Positions 25,397 to 33,261 of a DNA stretch of 39,331 nucleotides are shown here, piece after piece. The position numbers and the translations under genes are program-made. The notes beneath the pieces were generated by a model. The model made no database searches and was not told the DNA's origin. It saw only the letters and a list, made by a program, of their open reading frames with translations. Source of the DNA: Planctomycetota bacterium. GTDB lineage: Bacteria > Planctomycetota > Planctomycetia > Pirellulales > Lacipirellulaceae. Position 1 is the stretch's first letter. Each line of letters opens with the position of its first letter. Location: assembly GCA_022614705.1 (NCBI GenBank), contig JAKEIB010000323.1, positions 1-39,331 of the forward strand. The letters run 5' to 3'.

Positions 25397-28382
25397 TAGC
25401 GTCTATCGATTTGCTCAAGTGCTCATGGATTTTGTCGATTGAGTACTCAATCGCCGCGATGCGTCCCTCGGGATCGACCAGCACGTAGGCCGGCACCGTG
25501 GAAATTCCGTAGCGTTTCGGCACGTCGGTGCTCGACCAATCCCCAAGAAATGCATGATGCCACGCGAGCGGGTTTTCTTTGAGGAACTCGCGGGTGCCGC
25601 TCGGGTCGCTGTCTAAGTTGGCGCCTAACACGATAAGCTTTTGCGCGCCGTCGAACTGTTTGCGAAGCGCCTCGACCTCGGGTATTTTGGTGATGCAAGG
25701 ACCGCACCAAGTGGCCCAGAAATCCACGAGCACGTATTTGCCGCGTTGCGCGTCTAAATCGGTGGACTTGCCGTCGGGCGACTCAAACTCGAAGTTCTTG
25801 GCCAAGTCGCCGACTTTCGGTACATCCTGCGTGGGGATGATGACTTTGCCCAAGTCGACGAGTGGCTGATCGGCCGCGATCTCGATTGGCATCACGCGCT
25901 GCGCGACGGGATGGACCAGGCAACCCTCCGTAGTACCGTACAGATTCACAGCCAGTTCGTATTCGCCCGGCGGAACGCCCGAAATACGGAAATTGCCGTC
26001 GGGATCGGGCTTCACGAACCAATTGTGCAGCGTGTTTAGGTAAGCGCCGCCTTCTTGGGATTTGAACCATGAGTCGGTCCAGCCCTTGCGCCAGTCGAAG
26101 CCCTTGTCGGCCAGGGACGGTGGCGTTTTGATGCCCTCGCCCTTGGCGACGAGGTACGTCAACGAAAAATGATAATCGAACGGCGTCCGCGGCGGATCGA
26201 CTTCAAACGTGCCCACGACTTCTGCGCCTTCTCCGCCTAGCTCCAGCGATGCTTCCGAACCGGGCAATAGCTCAAGCGGTACCGACCGGCTTGACTTCAA
26301 CGGAGAATCGACGGAGAAGTGCAAAAACGACCTCACGCGGCCGGCGATCGGCGGGACTCGGTCGAACGCGAATGAGCCATCGCTTGCGGTTTCGGCCGAC
26401 AAACGCAAGTCGATACGCGGTTGATCGCCGCCGACAAATTCGATCGGTTCGAAATAAACCCTGCATTTGGGCATCGGTTTGCCATCTTGTTTGAGAAGCC
26501 CTTTGACGCGGGCCCAGGGCTGCACACACAGCGAGCCTGGCGGCTCGCTCGCGGTGCGTTCAGCCTTCGCATATCCGGTGAGTGATACGACCACGAGTGC
26601 ATAGCGATCCCTCTGCGGGACGATTTCGAATTCACCGTCACTCTGCGTGACAACGCCATAGTTATTGCTGAAGTCGCCATCGCGGTCTTCGAGGTTATGC
26701 AAATCGAGGTGCTGGAAGTTGGTCGCGACGAATACGCGCGCATCCTTGACCGGCTGGCCATCGTCAGCAACGACTTTGCCAATATACGGCGTGGTTGGTT
26801 GTAGCTTTACGTCGAGCTGGGGATTCGTTTCGCCAACGACGTATCTGCGATCGGTGCGAAACGTCACGTAGCCCGGCGCTTCGATTTGCACTCCGTGCTC
26901 GATATCGGTGCGATCGAAAGCCACGCTGAAGACCCCGTTCTCTCCATCCTTGGCGTCACTTCGATTGAGCAAAGGAAAGTCGGGGCGGAAGTGGATCACG
27001 GGGACAACGCGGAAACGTTCGATTGGTTTTCCGTTCGTCGCGTCGCTTACCGTGCCGGCGATTTCCAATAGCGGATGAATGGTTTGCAGTTTTTCAGTGT
27101 CGTCCGCGACGATGCTCGCCTCGACATTGGCGTAGCCGTTCTTATAGAACGTATATTTTACGGCGTCGTCTGGCGCCCAGGACCACTCGAAGACGCCGTT
27201 GTCATCGGCGGCCATCGGAATTTGCAAGTCGACGACATTAGGATGCCTATGTGAATAGAGAGATTCCGCGCCCCGCCAGTCGCTGACCTGCACGTGGACG
27301 TTTGGAACCGGCTTTCCAACCGCATCGACGAACTTGAGACGCAGCTTCTTGCCCGGCTGCAGCTTGAAATCTTCGCTCACCCGGCTGGGACCAATTTCGA
27401 TCTTTCTCATTTGGGGCATCCAGCCCACGGCGGCGACGGTGATGCGCATGGTTCCAGACGGCAGCGGTCCCAGGCGGTAGTTGCCGTCGGCATCGCTGAG
27501 CACTTCCTGGCTGCCATCGTCCCAATACGGTCGATCGCCCCAGATGACGACGGCGTTCTTGACTGGCTGCCCGTCGGGATCGGTCACGCGGCCCTTGACG
27601 AAGTAGCCGCGGTGCATAGCAATCGTGGCCGTTTGATCGCGGAGTTGTTTCATAGAAACGTCCTGCTCCTTTTGCAGCCCGCCCCAGTTCGTGTCGTGAA
27701 TGTAGTCGGCGTGGCTCAGCTTAATCCGCACGTCGACTTTGTCGCCCGGCGGCACGTTGTCGAGCGACCAGCGGCCTTCGGCGTCGGTGGCCTGAGCTCC
27801 TTCGTCATTCGCCAGCCACGCATCGTAGCTCGTCGGCGTGGGGGCACCGAAGTCGTCGCCACCATCCTCGTACTTGACCTCGACGCGCGCGCCTTCGATT
27901 GGTTGGCCATCATCGTTTTTGACGACGCCGCCGATCGTGGTGCCCTTTGTCAGCTTGTACGTGAACTCACTGGGCAACGGTGGACTGCCGAAGCGAGATT
28001 GCGGCCACAGTTGGGCGAACATCGGCGCGTAGCCGGGGCTGCGCACCCTGACGCGGACGATTTCCAATGTCGCGGGAAGCTTCAACGTGGCCCAACCGTC
28101 GCTGTCGCACTGGTAGTCGCGATTGGCCGTAAAATCCTTTTCGGTGGTCCAAATGCTGACGTGAACCTGTGCATTTGGGATTGCCTGGCCGGCCGTATCG
28201 ACGGCGCGTATCCGAATGCCGCCATTCGTGGGCATGCTGGGTCGTTCTTCGGCAAAGGAACACGAATAGCCTGAGGGCCAGGCTCCCCATATCAAGATCG
28301 CGACCAAGACACGGCGCATTGAACGCATTTGCCCAGGATAGCTGATGGTCGTTTGAACGGCGGAATGATGCGGGACGATCAT
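25392..28382 (-). CDS. Carboxypeptidase-regulatory-domain protein with C-terminal TlpA-like thioredoxin domain
   Basis: A 996-residue exported fusion. Start ATG 28382 has GAGGAG nine bases upstream; the frame is open to GTG 28412 and ATG 28328 is also possible. A signal peptide follows (MRRVLVAILIWGAWPSGYSCSFA). The long N-terminal and middle parts consist of about six carboxypeptidase-regulatory-like beta-sandwich units with repeats of the type G.V.D.DGQPV..A.V.V. The last 150 residues are a thioredoxin fold with VDFWATWCGPCITKIPEVEALRKQF; the CGPC active site is intact. The likely role is disulfide exchange at the outer face of the membrane, with the N-terminal units for binding. It lies just downstream of mtnA on the same strand and overlaps its stop codon if the GTG start is used. 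Confidence 0.85.
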   Translation of the reverse strand: MIVPHHSAVQTTISYPGQMRSMRRVLVAILIWGAWPSGYSCSFAEERPSMPTNGGIRIRAVDTAGQAIPNAQVHVSIWTTEKDFTANRDYQCDSDGWATLKLPATLEIVRVRVRSPGYAPMFAQLWPQSRFGSPPLPSEFTYKLTKGTTIGGVVKNDDGQPIEGARVEVKYEDGGDDFGAPTPTSYDAWLANDEGAQATDAEGRWSLDNVPPGDKVDVRIKLSHADYIHDTNWGGLQKEQDVSMKQLRDQTATIAMHRGYFVKGRVTDPDGQPVKNAVVIWGDRPYWDDGSQEVLSDADGNYRLGPLPSGTMRITVAAVGWMPQMRKIEIGPSRVSEDFKLQPGKKLRLKFVDAVGKPVPNVHVQVSDWRGAESLYSHRHPNVVDLQIPMAADDNGVFEWSWAPDDAVKYTFYKNGYANVEASIVADDTEKLQTIHPLLEIAGTVSDATNGKPIERFRVVPVIHFRPDFPLLNRSDAKDGENGVFSVAFDRTDIEHGVQIEAPGYVTFRTDRRYVVGETNPQLDVKLQPTTPYIGKVVADDGQPVKDARVFVATNFQHLDLHNLEDRDGDFSNNYGVVTQSDGEFEIVPQRDRYALVVVSLTGYAKAERTASEPPGSLCVQPWARVKGLLKQDGKPMPKCRVYFEPIEFVGGDQPRIDLRLSAETASDGSFAFDRVPPIAGRVRSFLHFSVDSPLKSSRSVPLELLPGSEASLELGGEGAEVVGTFEVDPPRTPFDYHFSLTYLVAKGEGIKTPPSLADKGFDWRKGWTDSWFKSQEGGAYLNTLHNWFVKPDPDGNFRISGVPPGEYELAVNLYGTTEGCLVHPVAQRVMPIEIAADQPLVDLGKVIIPTQDVPKVGDLAKNFEFESPDGKSTDLDAQRGKYVLVDFWATWCGPCITKIPEVEALRKQFDGAQKLIVLGANLDSDPSGTREFLKENPLAWHHAFLGDWSSTDVPKRYGISTVPAYVLVDPEGRIAAIEYSIDKIHEHLSKSIDAK

Positions 28383-28411
28383 TTTGTCAATCTCCTCGTC
28401 CATTCTTCGCA

Positions 28412-29473
28412 CTAGGGCGATAAAGTTATTGCGACTTGATGAGCATTCACTGGTGCCACAATGCCGCGGTCGGTGATGATCGCCGAAATAAGCTCGGCCG
28501 GGGTGACGTCGAATGCTGGATTATAGACGTGGGCGTTTTGCGGCGCGGTTTGAAGGCCGAAACCTTCGGTGATTTCCGCGGCCGCCCGCTGTTCGATGGG
28601 GATGTCGGCGCCGGTTTTGATCGACAGGTCAAATGTCGTCACCGGGGCAGCGACGTAGAACGGGATGCCGAACACTTTGGCGAGGGCGGCCACGCCGAGC
28701 GTGCCGATCTTGTTGGCCGTGTCGCCGTTGGCCGCGATACGGTCGGCGCCCGTGATGACGGCGTCGATGCGGCCCTCGCGCATCACCTGGGCGGCGACCG
28801 AGTCGCAGATCAGCGTGGCGTCGATGTCGCGCTGCTGGAGTTCCCACATCGTGAGCCGTGCGCCTTGCAGCAGCGGCCGGGTTTCGCCGGCCCAAACGTG
28901 GGGGTGTTTGCCGCGCCGAGCCAGCTCGAAGACGACCGCCAGCGCGGTGCCCTCGCCGCCGGTGGCGAGTGCGCCCGTGTTGCAATGCGTGAGGATGCCG
29001 CCGCCGTCGGGGAAGTCGGACAAAAGATCGGCGCCGTGTCGGGCCATGGCGGCGCATTGTTGGCGGTCTTCTTCGTGAATGGCGCAGGCTTCGGCGAGGA
29101 GTAGCTCCGTTAAAGTGTTCAGCGAGCCGGGCGGTCCTCCGCCCCGCACGGGGGCGAGGACGCCCCGGCTCGCTGCTTTGCGCATCCGCTCCAGCGCCCA
29201 AAACAAATTCACCGCCGTCGGCCGACTCGTCGCCAGATAATCGCAAACCTCATCAACACTGCGTCCCGACTGTACGCCCAGGCACACGCCATACGCGGCC
29301 GCCACGCCAATAGCCGGCGCCCCGCGCACGCTCAGCCGCTTGATCGCCTGCCAAACATCCTCCACCGTGCGGCATTCCAGATACACCGTCTCCGCCGGCA
29401 GCCGCGTTTGGTCGAGAAGAACCAGGTGCCCATTGAGGCCACCTTCCCAGCGAAGCGTAAAAGGTCGTTCCAT
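28412..29473 (-). CDS. mtnA: S-methyl-5-thioribose-1-phosphate isomerase
   Basis: A 353-residue MtnA, which converts methylthioribose-1-phosphate to methylthioribulose-1-phosphate in the methionine salvage pathway. Conserved parts: LSVRGAPAIGVAAAYG (48-62), ERMRKA, ILTHCNTGALAT with catalytic C164, and ITGADRIAANGD with the catalytic D244. Unusual is a stretch at about residues 100-118 (ASRGVLAPVRGGGPPGSLN) translated from a palindromic repeat at 29121-29174 (54 bases, 18 codons), between the ERMR and ELLLAEA helices where family members have only a few residues. The frame and all catalytic residues are intact, so the enzyme is probably functional. No other methionine salvage gene is in the window. 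Confidence 0.94.
   Translation of the reverse strand: MERPFTLRWEGGLNGHLVLLDQTRLPAETVYLECRTVEDVWQAIKRLSVRGAPAIGVAAAYGVCLGVQSGRSVDEVCDYLATSRPTAVNLFWALERMRKAASRGVLAPVRGGGPPGSLNTLTELLLAEACAIHEEDRQQCAAMARHGADLLSDFPDGGGILTHCNTGALATGGEGTALAVVFELARRGKHPHVWAGETRPLLQGARLTMWELQQRDIDATLICDSVAAQVMREGRIDAVITGADRIAANGDTANKIGTLGVAALAKVFGIPFYVAAPVTTFDLSIKTGADIPIEQRAAAEITEGFGLQTAPQNAHVYNPAFDVTPAELISAIITDRGIVAPVNAHQVAITLSP
29121..29174. repeat. Palindromic repeat inside mtnA
   Basis: Left arm 29121-29145 (AGCGAGCCGGGCGG...) and right arm 29151-29174 (...CCCCGGCTCGCT) pair almost completely around the loop GCACG. Total 54 bases, a multiple of three, read through in frame. Confidence 0.8.
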
Positions 29474-29501
29474 AAAGTGGCAGCTGCGGTATGCCGGCTT
29501 G

Positions 29502-30200
29502 CTACGTCAGCGGCACTCGGCCACGCGTGCGCTCGTACTGCTGCGCGACCGTCTTGCCGAACAAGCCGAATCGCCGCGCGACATACCAATAGGGGATTCT
29601 CAAGAACCAAAGTGGAAGGGACCGCACGTAAGCAATATGCGCGCGAACGCTGCCGACGAACTCCTGGTCGAACTCAATCTCCTCGATGCTCGGCCGCTGT
29701 CCCGTGGCTTTTTGCATGAATTCGAGTGCTTCTTTGTGGTGTGTCCACTGTTCGCCAACATCGGACACCGTAAAGGCCTGCACCCAGCGATTGGGCCGTG
29801 GCGGCACAAGCAGTGCGTCACTCTTGGTGCCGGTGGTGACACCGCCTTCGTCGAAATTGGTGAGAATATCGGCTGATCCCGGTTTCCCGGCAAGTAAGTA
29901 GATGCACAGGTATGTGCGCTCGTTCCCAAGCTTCCAAACCACCAGTTGCGGAGCGGCAATCTGATTTGGGACGGCATACACGCCGACCGGCTGGAAACGT
30001 AGTGCGTTGAGCCATTGAGCTCGGACGAAGCCCGACGCGAATACCTTGTCCAACGATACTCGGGCTTGCTCGTCGGAAAGCTTGTTCAGCTTAACTTTGG
30101 AAAGCATCAGGAGCGGCAAAGCGCCGCTGGCTGAGATGATCAACCAAAGCGCCGCCATGCCGCCGATAACTTTCAGCGTGGTCTCAACAGCATCCGACAT
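29502..30200 (-). CDS. Membrane-anchored protein of unknown function
   Basis: A 232-residue protein that I cannot assign to a family. One membrane segment near the start (about 10-33, VIGGMAALWLIISASGALPLLML) and a large soluble part with LRFQPVGVYAVPNQIAAPQLVVWKLGNERTYLCIYLLAGK, ending in an aromatic Arg-rich stretch (WFLRIPYWYVARRFG). The pattern with an N-terminal anchor suggests a cytoplasmic-facing or periplasmic globular domain; side not decided. It lies between ald and mtnA on the same strand, 28 bases before mtnA's start region, but with no obvious link in function. Confidence 0.65.
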   Translation of the reverse strand: MSDAVETTLKVIGGMAALWLIISASGALPLLMLSKVKLNKLSDEQARVSLDKVFASGFVRAQWLNALRFQPVGVYAVPNQIAAPQLVVWKLGNERTYLCIYLLAGKPGSADILTNFDEGGVTTGTKSDALLVPPRPNRWVQAFTVSDVGEQWTHHKEALEFMQKATGQRPSIEEIEFDQEFVGSVRAHIAYVRSLPLWFLRIPYWYVARRFGLFGKTVAQQYERTRGRVPLT

Positions 30201-30229
30201 TTGGACACCTACGGCAACTCGACACGAAT

Positions 30230-31342
30230 TTATTGAACGGCAAATCGTCTGGAATACGGGAGCCCGAATGTTTCTGCCACCGGTTTGTTTGTGACCGCGC
30301 CGTCGAAAAGGTTGATCGCGCGGGCGACGGGACGCAGGTCGCGGGCGGCCGCTTCGATGCCGCGGTCGGCGATGGCCAGCACCCAGGGTAGCGTCACGTT
30401 GCAGAGCGCGAACGTGCTCGTGCGGCCGACGGCGCCCGGCATGTTTGTGACGCAGTAGTGCAGAACTTCCTCGACGATGTACGTGGGATTACTGTGCGAA
30501 GTGGGCCGGCTCGTGGCGACGCAGCCGCCTTGGTCGATCGCCACGTCGATGATCACGCTGCCCGACTTCATGCGCCGCAGGTCTTCTTTTTCGACGAGCA
30601 TGGGCGCCTTGGCGCCCGGGATGAGCACCGCGCCGATCACCAGATCGGCCTTGGCTAGTTGTTCGCGCACCGTGTGCCGGTCGCTGAACAGGCAGTTCAC
30701 GTTGGGCGGCATGATGTCGTCGAGGTAGCGCAGGCGGTCCATGTTGATGTCGAGGATGGCGATGTCGGCGTTGAAGCCGGCGGCGATCTTGGCTGCATTC
30801 GCGCCGACGACGCCGCCGCCGAGGATCGTGATGTAGGCCGGCGCGACGCCCGGCACGCCGCCCAGCAGAATTCCGCGGCCCATCTGCGGCCGCTCGAGGA
30901 ATTTTGCGCCTTCTTGAATGCTCATCCGTCCGGCCACTTCGCTCATTGGTGTGAGCAGCGGCAGCCGGCCCTGATCGTCGGCTAGCGTTTCGTAGGCGAC
31001 GCAGGCGGCGCCCGTCGCCAGAAGTTCTTCGGTGAGGCGGCGATCGGCGGCCAAGTGAAAATAGGTGAATAGGATCTGGCCTCTACGAATGATCTTTAGC
31101 TCGCTCCGCTGCGGCTCCTTCACTTTCACGATGAGGTCGGCCTGGCTAAAAATCTCCGCCGGCCCGCTGGCTAATTCGGCGCCTTGCCGCAAATAATCGT
31201 GGTCCGAAATCCCGGAACCGAGGCCGGCCCCCGCCTCAACGAGCACGCGATGCCCGCGGCGGACTAGTTCTTCCGCCCCCACGGGAAGCATCGCCACGCG
31301 GTATTCATCCTGCTTGATCTCTTTCGGCACACCCACGATCAT
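30230..31342 (-). CDS. ald: Alanine dehydrogenase
   Basis: A 370-residue enzyme that converts L-alanine, NAD+ and water to pyruvate, ammonia and NADH, reversibly. Length and residues match the family: MIVGVPKEIKQDEYRVAMLP at the start, K75 in VKVKEP and H96 in FHLAAD as substrate-binding and acid/base residues, the NAD-binding GGGVVG (175-180), and D270 in AIDQGG. It has its own upstream region with a palindromic repeat at 31361-31454. With the decarboxylase at 18966-20705 it points to pyruvate metabolism, but the two are 10 kb apart and no direct link is seen. Confidence 0.95.
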   Translation of the reverse strand: MIVGVPKEIKQDEYRVAMLPVGAEELVRRGHRVLVEAGAGLGSGISDHDYLRQGAELASGPAEIFSQADLIVKVKEPQRSELKIIRRGQILFTYFHLAADRRLTEELLATGAACVAYETLADDQGRLPLLTPMSEVAGRMSIQEGAKFLERPQMGRGILLGGVPGVAPAYITILGGGVVGANAAKIAAGFNADIAILDINMDRLRYLDDIMPPNVNCLFSDRHTVREQLAKADLVIGAVLIPGAKAPMLVEKEDLRRMKSGSVIIDVAIDQGGCVATSRPTSHSNPTYIVEEVLHYCVTNMPGAVGRTSTFALCNVTLPWVLAIADRGIEAAARDLRPVARAINLFDGAVTNKPVAETFGLPYSRRFAVQ

Positions 31343-31360
31343 GGCAATGGCTCCTCAAAA

Positions 31361-31454
31361 GTAGCAGGCACACTCCGTTTGCCGTAGCATAGCTCACAGT
31401 CGCCATCATCGCTTGTGATTAGATCGGCGACGGCACACGGAGTGTGCCTGCTAC
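31361..31454. repeat. Palindromic repeat (GTAGCAGGCACACTCCGT family)
   Basis: Perfect 18-base arms at 31361-31378 and 31437-31454 enclose 58 bases with weak inner symmetry. It lies between the divergent ald and small membrane protein genes, so it occupies the space where promoters would be expected. Confidence 0.75.
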
Positions 31455-31524
31455 GTTGAGTTTCTCGCATTCGCCGTGCGGACGCAACAAGGCATTATCA
31501 ATCAATGGCCGCGGTATTCCTACC

Positions 31525-31743
31525 ATGAATGACCGACCGCAAAAACTGTGGCGTCCGTTTGCCATCCTTGCGGCGGGGCTAATGATCTGGGCCGGGTTGT
31601 TTGCGCTCGGCGCCTTTCTGGAATCCGGCGCAGCGCGGCCGCGGCATGACTACCGCAAACCGCTCATCATCCTGGCGACGATGGGCGCATTTTTGGCGAT
31701 TTGGGGCGTAGCGCTTTGGCTGCGATCGCGCCGTCGGCCGTAG
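31525..31743 (+). CDS. Small two-helix membrane protein
   Basis: A 72-residue hydrophobic protein. ATG 31525 is taken because the upstream 27 codons are repeat-derived; it begins MNDRPQKLWRPFAILAAGL. Two membrane segments (about 10-30 and 45-65, with RKPLIILATMGAFLAIWGVALWL) and basic ends. No family recognised and no clear ribosome binding site. A chance open frame is possible, but its hydropathy pattern and position favour a real small gene. Confidence 0.5.
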   Translation: MNDRPQKLWRPFAILAAGLMIWAGLFALGAFLESGAARPRHDYRKPLIILATMGAFLAIWGVALWLRSRRRP

Positions 31744-31759
31744 GGAATGCACCAATGCT

Positions 31760-31838
31760 GGGTGGCTGGGGCGGAGTCTTCGACGCCCCAGAATTGCGAC
31801 GGTTTGGGGCATCAGTGTCTTTTTTACCCCAGCCACCC
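31760..31838. repeat. Palindromic repeat (GGGTGGCTGGGG family)
   Basis: Perfect 12-base arms GGGTGGCTGGGG (31760-31771) and CCCCAGCCACCC (31827-31838), with an inner GGGGC...GCCCC-like partial match. Similar in type to the element at 24145-24205. Confidence 0.65.
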
Positions 31839-31886
31839 CTTGATCAAGGCATTAGCCATTGATCGCTCGCACGCACTATCGTAGGG

Positions 31887-31913
31887 TGGGTCGGGTCTAA
31901 GCGACTCGACCCA
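31887..31913. repeat. Hairpin repeat abutting the fhcD start codon
   Basis: TGGGTCGGGTC (31887-31897), loop TAAGC, GACTCGACCCA (31903-31913): ten of eleven pairs. The last base is the A of the fhcD ATG, so the repeat takes the whole place of a ribosome binding site. Confidence 0.65.
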
Positions 31914-32833
31914 TGCGCATCGGCACCACTGAAATCCTCGATACCTATGCCGAAGCGTTCGGCGCGCGCTACACGCGGCTGATCATCACGGCCGCCAACG
32001 ATTTCTGGCTCGACGCGGCCCTCGGCTCGATCTGCGGTTATGGCACAAGCGTTATCGGTTGCGACGCCGAATCCGGAGTCGAACGCCGGTTAACCATGGA
32101 CGAATCGCCCGACGGCCGCCCCGCCGCCGCCGTGCTGTTGTTCGGCTTCACCACCGAAACGGTAAGCCAGGCCGCTCAGCATCGCGTCGGCCAATGTATT
32201 CTCACTTGCCCCACAGCGGCCTGCTTCGGCGGCCTGCCAGATGCCTCGGAAACGTATTCGCTGGGCAAGTATTTGCGGTACTTTGGCGATGGGTTTGAAT
32301 CTCGCGTAGAGGCAGGCGGCTCGGTCGCCGCGGCGACTGAGCCGCCTGCACTACGGCAACTCTGGCGCATTCCCGTCATGGACGGCGAGTTCATCATCGA
32401 AGCCACGGGCGGAGTGGCCAAGGGCGTCGCCGGCGGCAACATCATCCTCCAAGCCGACTCGCCAGCCTCCGGTCTAGCCGCAGCCCAACGGGCCGCCGGC
32501 GCGTTGGCCCAACAGCCGGGCATCATTACACCTTTTCCCGGCGGCGTCTGCCGCAGCGGCAGCAAGGTCGGCTCCAAGTACAAAGCGCTGGTGGCTTCGA
32601 CCGCCGAGGCCTACTGTCCGACGTTGCGCGACCGCGTCAAGTCGGAACTGGTCGACGGCGCGCAATGTGCCTACGAAGTCGTCATCGACGGAGTCGACCA
32701 GGCCGCCGTGGCCACCGCGATGCGCATCGCCATCGAAGCGGCCGCCGACAAGGGCGTTTTGGCCATTGGTGCCGGCAATTACGGCGGCCGACTCGGCAAG
32801 TACCCGATCCGCCTACGTGACGTTATGGCATAG
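31913..32833 (+). CDS. fhcD: Formylmethanofuran-tetrahydromethanopterin N-formyltransferase
   Basis: A 306-residue Ftr/FhcD protein. It moves the formyl group between methanofuran (or its analogue) and tetrahydromethanopterin in the H4MPT-linked C1 pathway used by methylotrophs and many planctomycetes to oxidise formaldehyde. Conserved parts: an N-terminus typical of the family (IGTTEILDTYAEAFGARYTRLIITA), GQCILTCPTAACF, YLRYFGDGFESR, WRIPVMDGEFI and the C-terminal IGAGNYGGRLGKYPIRLRDV. A stretch at residues 132-148 (VEAGGSVAAATEPPALR) is read from a palindromic repeat at 32306-32354 and is not expected in the family. The ATG fits family N-termini exactly, yet the region upstream is entirely palindromic repeat with no ribosome binding site. 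The other fhc genes are not in the window. Confidence 0.93.
   Translation: MRIGTTEILDTYAEAFGARYTRLIITAANDFWLDAALGSICGYGTSVIGCDAESGVERRLTMDESPDGRPAAAVLLFGFTTETVSQAAQHRVGQCILTCPTAACFGGLPDASETYSLGKYLRYFGDGFESRVEAGGSVAAATEPPALRQLWRIPVMDGEFIIEATGGVAKGVAGGNIILQADSPASGLAAAQRAAGALAQQPGIITPFPGGVCRSGSKVGSKYKALVASTAEAYCPTLRDRVKSELVDGAQCAYEVVIDGVDQAAVATAMRIAIEAAADKGVLAIGAGNYGGRLGKYPIRLRDVMA
32306..32354. repeat. Palindromic repeat inside fhcD
   Basis: GCAGGCGGCTCGGTCGCC (32312-32329) pairs with GGCGACTGAGCCGCCTGC (32332-32349) with one G-T pair and a two-base loop; partial symmetry extends to GTAG (32306) and CTAC (32354). Read in frame as residues about 132-148. Confidence 0.8.
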
Positions 32834-32881
32834 GCATTCGTATTTGAACTCAAACATTGGAACTCGATTGGTTATCTCATC

Positions 32882-33142
32882 ATGGAAGCTGCGCTTTTGG
32901 TTTTACTCCTCTTATCCGCTATGGCCGGGCTCTTTTGGTCGGCATCACGCTATGGCAGTGCAGTCAAGCGGTACAAAACACAACTTGCAGTCACCGACGA
33001 ATTGCAACAGATGTCTCAGAAGCAATTAGACCAAGTGGAAGAGCAGCATCGTCGGCAAATTCAGATTTTTGATCGCCAGGAGGAGATACTGTCCAGAGTC
33101 GAGGAATTGGTTAAGCGATTGGAAACCAGGCTGCCAATCTGA
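32882..33142 (+). CDS. Small membrane-anchored coiled-coil protein
   Basis: An 86-residue protein with one N-terminal membrane segment (LLVLLLLSAMAGLFWSASRYG, about 5-25) followed by a helix of heptad type: KTQLAVTDELQQMSQKQLDQ, then VEEQHRRQIQIFDRQEEILS, then RVEELVKRLETRL. This is a common plan for small envelope or division-associated proteins, but no family is recognised. It lies between fhcD and the S1 protein on the same strand, without a clear ribosome binding site. The regular coiled coil supports a real gene. Confidence 0.6.
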   Translation: MEAALLVLLLLSAMAGLFWSASRYGSAVKRYKTQLAVTDELQQMSQKQLDQVEEQHRRQIQIFDRQEEILSRVEELVKRLETRLPI

Positions 33143-33261
33143 AAGACTGGTGCCTAACTCTCATTACGCGACGCCTTCCCGCGTTGTCCTTGCGGTAATG
33201 ACCCTGCTAGACTAGTGGTCTCAAGTCGCTGAAAACTGCGACGATTTCAAGGACCAGGCAT

